This document shows positions 60,147-64,000 of a DNA stretch of 64,000 bases, piece by piece (within the stretch, counting starts at the first letter, position 1; each line of letters starts with the position of its first letter). The stretch is from Saccharopolyspora kobensis. Its GTDB lineage: Bacteria; Actinomycetota; Actinomycetes; Mycobacteriales; Pseudonocardiaceae. Under the pieces are notes generated by a model. That model was not told where the DNA came from. It did not search any database and was given only the letters and a program-made list of their open reading frames with translations. Made by a program: the position numbers and the translations under genes. The stretch lies in NCBI RefSeq assembly GCF_900108315.1, contig NZ_FNVB01000003.1:717404-781403 (forward strand), in the 5' to 3' direction.

Positions 60147-61294
60147 GCCGGGTTCACCTCTTCGGTGCGGTGGAGGTCGTGGGGCAGCCCGAACGCGGCG
60201 GGGCCGCCGAGCCGGTCGAGCGATCTGCGCACGAAGCGGTCGTCGACGAGCTGGCCGTGGGCGAGATCCGGATCGATCCGCCGCAGGAACGCGGTGTCGC
60301 CGTCGACCACGGTGCCGTGCATCGCCCGGATCAGGCCGGCGGTGTAGCTGGCGAACGGGAAGGGCTGGAACCCGATCCGCTGCCCGGACCACTCCGGGTG
60401 GTGCAGGCCCGATCCGTCGTAGGTCAGCGCCCTGGTGATCGCGGGCAGCGGCTGCGGCAGGTAGCGGTCGCCGGAGAGCGCGCGCGCCGCGCGCCCGCGG
60501 TCGTGCTCGATGCTGCGCTGGGCCAGGGCGACCGAGTCGACCAGCGCCTGCACCCGCAGCGGGTCGCCGTCCAGGAGGTCCTGGTGGGCGAGCACGACGC
60601 AGCACGCGTGATCGCGCCACACGTCGCCGATGAAGCGGTGGATGCGCCCGATCTTCTTGATCTCCGCGACGGCGTTGAACGGGTCGGCGACGACGTAGCC
60701 GCCGATGGATCCGCTGTCCAGCGCGGGCACCATGTCGGCCGGGCTCATCACCACCAGCTCCGCGGTTCCCGCCGCGGCGGACGGTTCTTCGCGCACCACC
60801 GGCCGCAATCCGGCGCGCCGGAGCACGTCCTGCAGGACGATGTTGTGGATCGACCACCAGTAGGGGATCGCGATCCGCCGCCCCGCGAGCTCGTCGAGCG
60901 AGCGGATGTCGCGCCGCACGGTAAGCGAGGAGCCGTTGGTGTGGTTCCAGGCCAGGATCCGGACCTGCTCGCCCAGCGAGTACCGGAGCTGCACGGCGAA
61001 GGGCATCAGCAGGTGCACGACGTCGACCTGCCTGCTCAGGAACGCCTCGGCCAGCGACGCCCAGCTGCGGAACAGCACCGGGCGCTCGACACCGGCGCCC
61101 GTCGCCTCGAAGATCCCGCTGCCGTGCGCCACCAGCAGCGGCGCGGCATCGGTGATCGGCAGGTACCCGACGCGGAGCCGATCGCTCGGGGCCACCGCGC
61201 GGCGGGTCGCGTGCGCGGCCAGATCGGCGATGCCCGCCAGACCGCCGAGCGCGCCGAGCGCAACACCGCCGCGCAGCAGCGTGCGGCGGTTCAC
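60143..61294 (-). CDS. ABC transporter substrate-binding protein (SsuA/NMT1-like, Tat-type signal)
   Basis: 383 aa. The start NRRTLLRGGVALGALGGLAG is a twin-arginine-like signal (Arg-Arg-x-Leu-Leu, hydrophobic core, cleavage near Ala28-His-Ala). The mature part shows the SsuA/TauA/NMT1 fold: LRVGYLPITDAAPLLVAHGSGIFEATG, a WASLAEAFLSRQVDVVHLLMP segment, and ELVVMSPADMVPALDSGSIGGYVVADPF. The last is characteristic of nitrate, sulfonate or pyrimidine-precursor binding proteins. Substrate is inferred to be an organosulfur compound because of the Cys leader peptide upstream of the operon. GTG start overlaps the ATPase stop by 4 bp. Confidence 0.88.
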   Translation of the reverse strand: MNRRTLLRGGVALGALGGLAGIADLAAHATRRAVAPSDRLRVGYLPITDAAPLLVAHGSGIFEATGAGVERPVLFRSWASLAEAFLSRQVDVVHLLMPFAVQLRYSLGEQVRILAWNHTNGSSLTVRRDIRSLDELAGRRIAIPYWWSIHNIVLQDVLRRAGLRPVVREEPSAAAGTAELVVMSPADMVPALDSGSIGGYVVADPFNAVAEIKKIGRIHRFIGDVWRDHACCVVLAHQDLLDGDPLRVQALVDSVALAQRSIEHDRGRAARALSGDRYLPQPLPAITRALTYDGSGLHHPEWSGQRIGFQPFPFASYTAGLIRAMHGTVVDGDTAFLRRIDPDLAHGQLVDDRFVRRSLDRLGGPAAFGLPHDLHRTEEVNPA

Positions 61295-62013
61295 GACACG
61301 CCCGCCTTCGGGCTGGTTCCGTAGTGCGCCAGCAGTTCCCGGCGGAGCGCGCCGCTGTCGGCGCTGTTCTCCCACACGCGGCCGATCGCACCCGATCCGT
61401 CGAGCAGCGCGATGCGATCGCCGACCAGCAGTGCCTCGTCCACGTCGTGCGTGACGAGCACCGTGGTCAGCTCCAGTTCTCCGGTGGTGCTGCGCAGCCA
61501 CCTCTGCAGATCGCCCCTGGTTCCCGGGTCGAGCGCGCTGAACGGCTCGTCGAGCAGCAGCAGCCGCGGGCGGATCGCGGCGGCGCGGGCGATCGCGACG
61601 CGTTGCGCTTGGCCGCCGGAGAGCTGGTCGGGATAGGAGTCGGCGAGATCGGCCAGCCCGAACCGGGCCAGCAGCCGATCGGCCCGGTCGGTCTCGAAAC
61701 GTGCTCTGTTGGCTCGGTAGCCGCCGCCCAGGCGCACGTTGTCCCGGACGGTCAGCCACGGCATCAGCAGCGGTTGCTGGAACACCACGCCGGTGGGCGG
61801 CCGGCCACCGGCGTCGTCACCCCACTCGACGGTTCCCGCGTCGAGCGGCTCCAGGCCCGCGAGCGCCCGCAGCAACGTCGACTTGCCGCCGCCGCTGGGC
61901 CCCACGACCACGAGGAACTCGCCTTCGGCCACCTCCAGGTCGAGGTCGTGGAAGAGCCTGCGCGGCCCGTAGGTCTTGCCCGCACCGGTCACGCGGACCG
62001 CGAGAGTTCCCAC
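61291..62013 (-). CDS. ABC transporter ATP-binding protein (SsuB/TauB-like)
   Basis: 240 aa. Walker A GPSGGGKST is at 38-46, followed by a Q-loop (FQQPLLMPWLTV), the signature DQLSGGQAQRVAIARA, Walker B LLLLDEPFSALD and the switch His in VLVTHDVDEAL. The MPWLTVRDNV stretch is typical for the nitrate/sulfonate/taurine subfamily. GTG at 62013 (AAGGG 8-12 bp upstream) gives the normal family N-terminus and overlaps the acyl-CoA-dehydrogenase-like stop by 25 bp. Longer frames to 62835 are shadows. Confidence 0.93.
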   Translation of the reverse strand: MGTLAVRVTGAGKTYGPRRLFHDLDLEVAEGEFLVVVGPSGGGKSTLLRALAGLEPLDAGTVEWGDDAGGRPPTGVVFQQPLLMPWLTVRDNVRLGGGYRANRARFETDRADRLLARFGLADLADSYPDQLSGGQAQRVAIARAAAIRPRLLLLDEPFSALDPGTRGDLQRWLRSTTGELELTTVLVTHDVDEALLVGDRIALLDGSGAIGRVWENSADSGALRRELLAHYGTSPKAGVS

Positions 62014-63062
62014 CTCAACTGCCCTTCGGTCGGAGCCTGCACGGGGAGGAACGCAGCCTCGCGCAGCCGTCGGCTGGTCGCGCTGCCCGCGACGTAACCG
62101 GCGCCGCCGCTGATCGCGGCCTCCAGCCGGGTGGCGTCCCCGGCGACCCGCGCCGCGTCGAGTCGCAGCTGCAGCAGCGCGCGGTCGCTGGCCCGCTGCG
62201 GGTCGCGGGCGTGCTCGAAGAGCCGCCGCCGCACGGACTCGTGCCTGCCGTCCACGTCGGCGAGATCCGGGCCGAACTCCGCGTTGAGCCCGGTGAGCCG
62301 CTTCCTCGACTGCTCCCGGGACACTCCGGCCAGCCCGCTGCAGAAGGCGCTCTGCACCAGCAGGAACGTCGGCCGGAAGGAGCGGACGAAGCCGGTCAGG
62401 TCCTCGCTGAGCACCGCGTCGGCGGCGATCTCCACGCCGTCGAGGCTGATCGAGGAGGACGCGGTGGAGCCCAGCGCCAGCAGCTCCGGCGCGCTGTGCA
62501 CCGTCACGCCCGGATCGCCGGTCCGCAGCTGCACGACCACACCGCTGCCGTCGCCGAACCGGGCCGGGACGACCACGAGCGCCTCCTCGAAGAGGTTCGA
62601 GGCCCACCTGATCGGTCCGTCCAGCCGGACGCCGCCCGCGGTGCGCGTGGCGATCACCGGCACCGGTTCGAGCCCGGCCACGTGCCGCATCGCCGGTGCC
62701 ATCGCCGTCGCGCCGATGACCGTTCCTCCTGCCAGCGCGGGAAGTTCCCGAGCCGCCGCCGGTCGATCGCTGCTGCGGCTGAGGTATTCGATCACCATGC
62801 GCTGCGCCCACAGGGCGAACCCGGAGCTCAGGCAACCGGCCGCGACGTCCTCCACGACCAGCAGCATGGTGGCCAGCCGGTCGTCGGCGTTGTCGGGCGC
62901 GCCCAGGTCGAGCAGCCCGAGTTCACCGAGCAACCGCAGGCCCGGCCGGATGTCGCAGTCGCCGCGGTCCACTTCGGACGCCTTCCGGGCGAAGAACTCC
63001 AGGACCTCCTGCCGACCGGGGTAGTCGAGCGAGGTGTCCGGTGTGGACGGAACGGTGCTCAT
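61989..63062 (-). CDS. Acyl-CoA dehydrogenase-like flavoprotein
   Basis: 357 aa. The ACAD fold is read from GLLDLGAPDNADDRLATMLLVVEDVAAGC, the FAD-strand IGATAMAPAM region, a GVRLDGPIRWASNLFEEALVVVPAR middle domain, and a C-terminal helical bundle. The catalytic Glu of true ACADs is not evident. Relatives of this shape next to sulfonate-type ABC transporters include flavin monooxygenase-like proteins of the SfnB/DszC group, so oxidative release of sulfur from an imported compound is a reasonable guess. ATG overlaps the DUF4242 stop by one base (TGATG). Confidence 0.75.
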   Translation of the reverse strand: MSTVPSTPDTSLDYPGRQEVLEFFARKASEVDRGDCDIRPGLRLLGELGLLDLGAPDNADDRLATMLLVVEDVAAGCLSSGFALWAQRMVIEYLSRSSDRPAAARELPALAGGTVIGATAMAPAMRHVAGLEPVPVIATRTAGGVRLDGPIRWASNLFEEALVVVPARFGDGSGVVVQLRTGDPGVTVHSAPELLALGSTASSSISLDGVEIAADAVLSEDLTGFVRSFRPTFLLVQSAFCSGLAGVSREQSRKRLTGLNAEFGPDLADVDGRHESVRRRLFEHARDPQRASDRALLQLRLDAARVAGDATRLEAAISGGAGYVAGSATSRRLREAAFLPVQAPTEGQLRWELSRSA

Positions 63063-63601
63063 CACTCGCTCCGCTCCAGCGCGTGCAGCCGGTCGATCGG
63101 GGTGTTGACGACTTCGCGCGCCTTGCGGACCACGCCCTCGTCCGGCGCGTCGTACAGGCACAGGCACTTGACCATGTCCTCGCGGACGTAGGTCCGCAGG
63201 AAGCTGACCTCGGGAACCTCGGCGTACTTCGGCGCGTTGGCCTTCTTCCGGCCCAGGTAGGTGTCCATGTCCAGGTCGGCCGGGAAGTCCCACTCGACCA
63301 GGTAGCCGGCCTTCGGCCGGGCGGCCTTGATCTCGGCCAGCTCCGCGCCGACCAGCCGGACCTGGTCCGGCCCCGCCACCTCGGCCGCCCCGGTCAGCCG
63401 CTCGGCGGTGAGGACGGTGGCCAGGTCCGCGGCGTCCGCCGCCTCGACGACGACGAAGAGCTGGTCGTGCGAGCCGGTGACCTGCGATTCGATGATCTCG
63501 CCACCGACCGAGGAGGCGACTTCGCCGATCTCGTGCAGCAGCGCCTCGATCCCGTCGCGGCCGGCGTCGGCGGGCACGATCTCGTACAGGAACAGCGACA
63601 T
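63062..63601 (-). CDS. DUF4242 domain protein
   Basis: 179 aa. The C-terminal segment (EVSFLRTYVREDMVKCLCLYDAPDEGVVRKAREVVNTPIDRLHAL) is a DUF4242 ferredoxin-like module, and the N-terminal half (MSLFLYEIVPADAGRDGIEALLHEIGE...SHDQLFVVVEAADAADLATVL) looks like a second, diverged copy of the same fold. Such proteins are small cytosolic and of unknown activity; some are annotated as nickel-binding. It is the first large gene of the transporter operon, with GGAGGG 7 bp before the ATG. That ribosome site can pair with upstream bases (63609-63621). Confidence 0.72.
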   Translation of the reverse strand: MSLFLYEIVPADAGRDGIEALLHEIGEVASSVGGEIIESQVTGSHDQLFVVVEAADAADLATVLTAERLTGAAEVAGPDQVRLVGAELAEIKAARPKAGYLVEWDFPADLDMDTYLGRKKANAPKYAEVPEVSFLRTYVREDMVKCLCLYDAPDEGVVRKAREVVNTPIDRLHALERSE

Positions 63602-63608
63602 GGTTCTT

Positions 63609-63655
63609 CCCTCCGGAAGGGGGTGCGGGCGAACACCGCACGACGGCGTGCGGTG
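63609..63655 (-). promoter_or_regulatory. Attenuator-like hairpins between leader peptide and DUF4242 gene
   Basis: A perfect 8-bp stem, CACCGCAC (63634-63641) and GTGCGGTG (63648-63655), has a 6-base loop. Next to the start codon a smaller stem (63609-63621, CCCT and AGGG arms) includes the GGAGGG ribosome site in minus-strand sense. With the leader peptide just upstream this looks like translational or transcriptional attenuation of the transporter operon. Confidence 0.5.
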
Positions 63656-63753
63656 CGTGAGCGGCGAAGGCCGCGAGGACGCGCCGGTCGACGACCGGGA
63701 CGCGGAGATTCAGCCGATCCGGCTGGTGAAGTGGTGAGAAGGGGCGCGAGCGC

Positions 63754-63837
63754 TCAGCCGCGGACAGGCGTACACGCGGCGCTGGTGACCCGCAGCAGGT
63801 CCACCTGAAGGCGCTCGACGAGTTCCACGTTCCGCAT
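63754..63837 (-). CDS. 27-aa Cys-containing leader peptide
   Basis: ATG at 63837, TGA at 63754-63756. The product begins MRNVELVERLQVDLLRV and ends SAACTPVRG. It matches the actinobacterial 'putative leader peptide' type (short, R-x-x-VDL-x-R-V pattern, Cys near the end) found upstream of sulfur-metabolism and methionine/sulfonate transport operons. Ribosome stalling at the Cys codon when cysteinyl-tRNA is scarce is the accepted idea for such uORFs. It sits 152 bp upstream of the DUF4242 gene with a hairpin between. It supports a sulfur source as the transported substrate. Confidence 0.72.
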   Translation of the reverse strand: MRNVELVERLQVDLLRVTSAACTPVRG

Positions 63838-63854
63838 GCGCCCAAGCCTAGGCA

Positions 63855-63874
63855 TAGACCGATCGTTCTGTCTA
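63855..63874. promoter_or_regulatory. TetR-type operator in the divergent promoter
   Basis: Imperfect 20-bp palindrome TAGACCGATCGTTCTGTCTA; 16 of 20 positions match its reverse complement, and the outer five bases on each side are exact. It lies between the leader peptide start (minus) and the TetR-family gene (plus), so it could regulate both. The AGAC...GTCT arms with a CGNTC-like centre are typical of TetR-family sites. Confidence 0.6.
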
Positions 63875-63898
63875 CGTCCTGGGGCATAGGATGTGGCC

Positions 63899-64000
63899 GT
63901 GGCCTCATCAACACGAGCCGCGGCCGCACCGTCGGAGCGACTGCTGGCAGCGGCGGCGAAGCTGTTCCCGAAGGAGGGCATCCGCGCGGTCGGCGTCGAC
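63899..64000 (+). CDS. TetR-family transcriptional regulator (3' truncated by window)
   Basis: Only 34 codons are visible from the GTG at 63899. The stretch SERLLAAAAKLFPKEGIRAVGVD is the first helix and turn of a TetR N-terminal DNA-binding domain (typical L-x-x-A-x-x-L-F-x-x-x-G-x-x-x-x-x-x-V). The rest lies beyond base 64000. Divergent to the sulfur transporter operon, with a palindromic operator between them, so autoregulation and control of the operon are likely. A GTG two codons earlier (63893) is an alternative start. Confidence 0.75.
   Translation, partial: MASSTRAAAAPSERLLAAAAKLFPKEGIRAVGVD

Overview
High-GC actinobacterial chromosome, most likely Pseudonocardiaceae and close to Saccharopolyspora. 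The reasons are about 70 percent GC with strong GC3 bias, 4-base ATGA/GTGA stop-start overlaps in almost every operon, frequent GTG starts, a DUF222/HNH (13E12-type) gene, and an EF-hand protein very like calerythrin, the calcium-binding protein known from Saccharopolyspora erythraea. No rRNA, tRNA, CRISPR array, integrase or IS transposase was seen.

Region 1 (1-2304): two small unknown proteins and a membrane-anchored Ser/Thr kinase homologue whose catalytic residues are replaced (a pseudokinase).

Region 2 (2314-19323): a two-armed biosynthetic locus read outward from a 243-bp divergent promoter at 13472-13714. The left arm (minus strand) encodes two DegT/StrS aminotransferases, a UbiA prenyltransferase, an FAD amine-oxidase-like enzyme, two adenylating ligases, a methyltransferase, a CaiB-type CoA-transferase and an AhpD-like protein. 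The right arm (plus strand) encodes two Gfo/Idh/MocA dehydrogenases, a TIM-barrel sugar isomerase/epimerase-like protein, an M20 peptidase-like protein, a malate/lactate-dehydrogenase-family reductase and a small protein of unknown function. There is no PKS, NRPS or terpene synthase. The set points to an amino-sugar or aminocyclitol core that is acylated, methylated and prenylated. I do not recognise the product.

Region 3 (19742-27661): a DUF222/HNH gene, a calerythrin-like gene, a UDP-sugar 6-dehydrogenase, two secreted or anchored proteins, a DUF4239 membrane protein and an alpha/beta hydrolase under a tandem-palindrome operator.

Region 4 (28234-55694): a complete-looking extracellular contractile injection system (eCIS; Afp/PVC/Streptomyces-CIS type) as one plus-strand operon. 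In order: sheath, tube, gp26-like protein, Pro-rich protein, a 44-aa microprotein, DUF4255 terminator, AAA+ ATPase, a 91-aa protein, a 2209-aa DUF4157 protein with a long helical core and a C-terminal HNH nuclease tip, a probable immunity protein, CIS-tube/LysM adaptors, gpD hub, gpV spike, PAAR-like tip, gp25, gpJ-like and Afp12-like baseplate proteins, a gpI-like protein with a beta-helix, and DUF6519. No separate tape-measure or tail-fibre gene is visible. The toxin tip and immunity gene have markedly lower GC than the rest.

Region 5 (55695-59247): a minus-strand azole-peptide (TOMM) module that abuts the eCIS operon tail-to-tail without a spacer: YcaO cyclodehydratase ending in a PxPxP motif, leader-binding partner protein, SagB-type dehydrogenase, and a Cys/Ser-containing 65-aa candidate precursor.

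Region 6 (59370-64000): a minus-strand sulfonate/nitrate-type ABC transporter with an acyl-CoA-dehydrogenase-like enzyme and a DUF4242 protein. It is preceded by a 27-aa Cys-containing leader peptide and hairpins that look like a cysteine attenuator. A divergent TetR-family gene is cut by the window end and has an imperfect 20-bp palindrome in the intergenic space.
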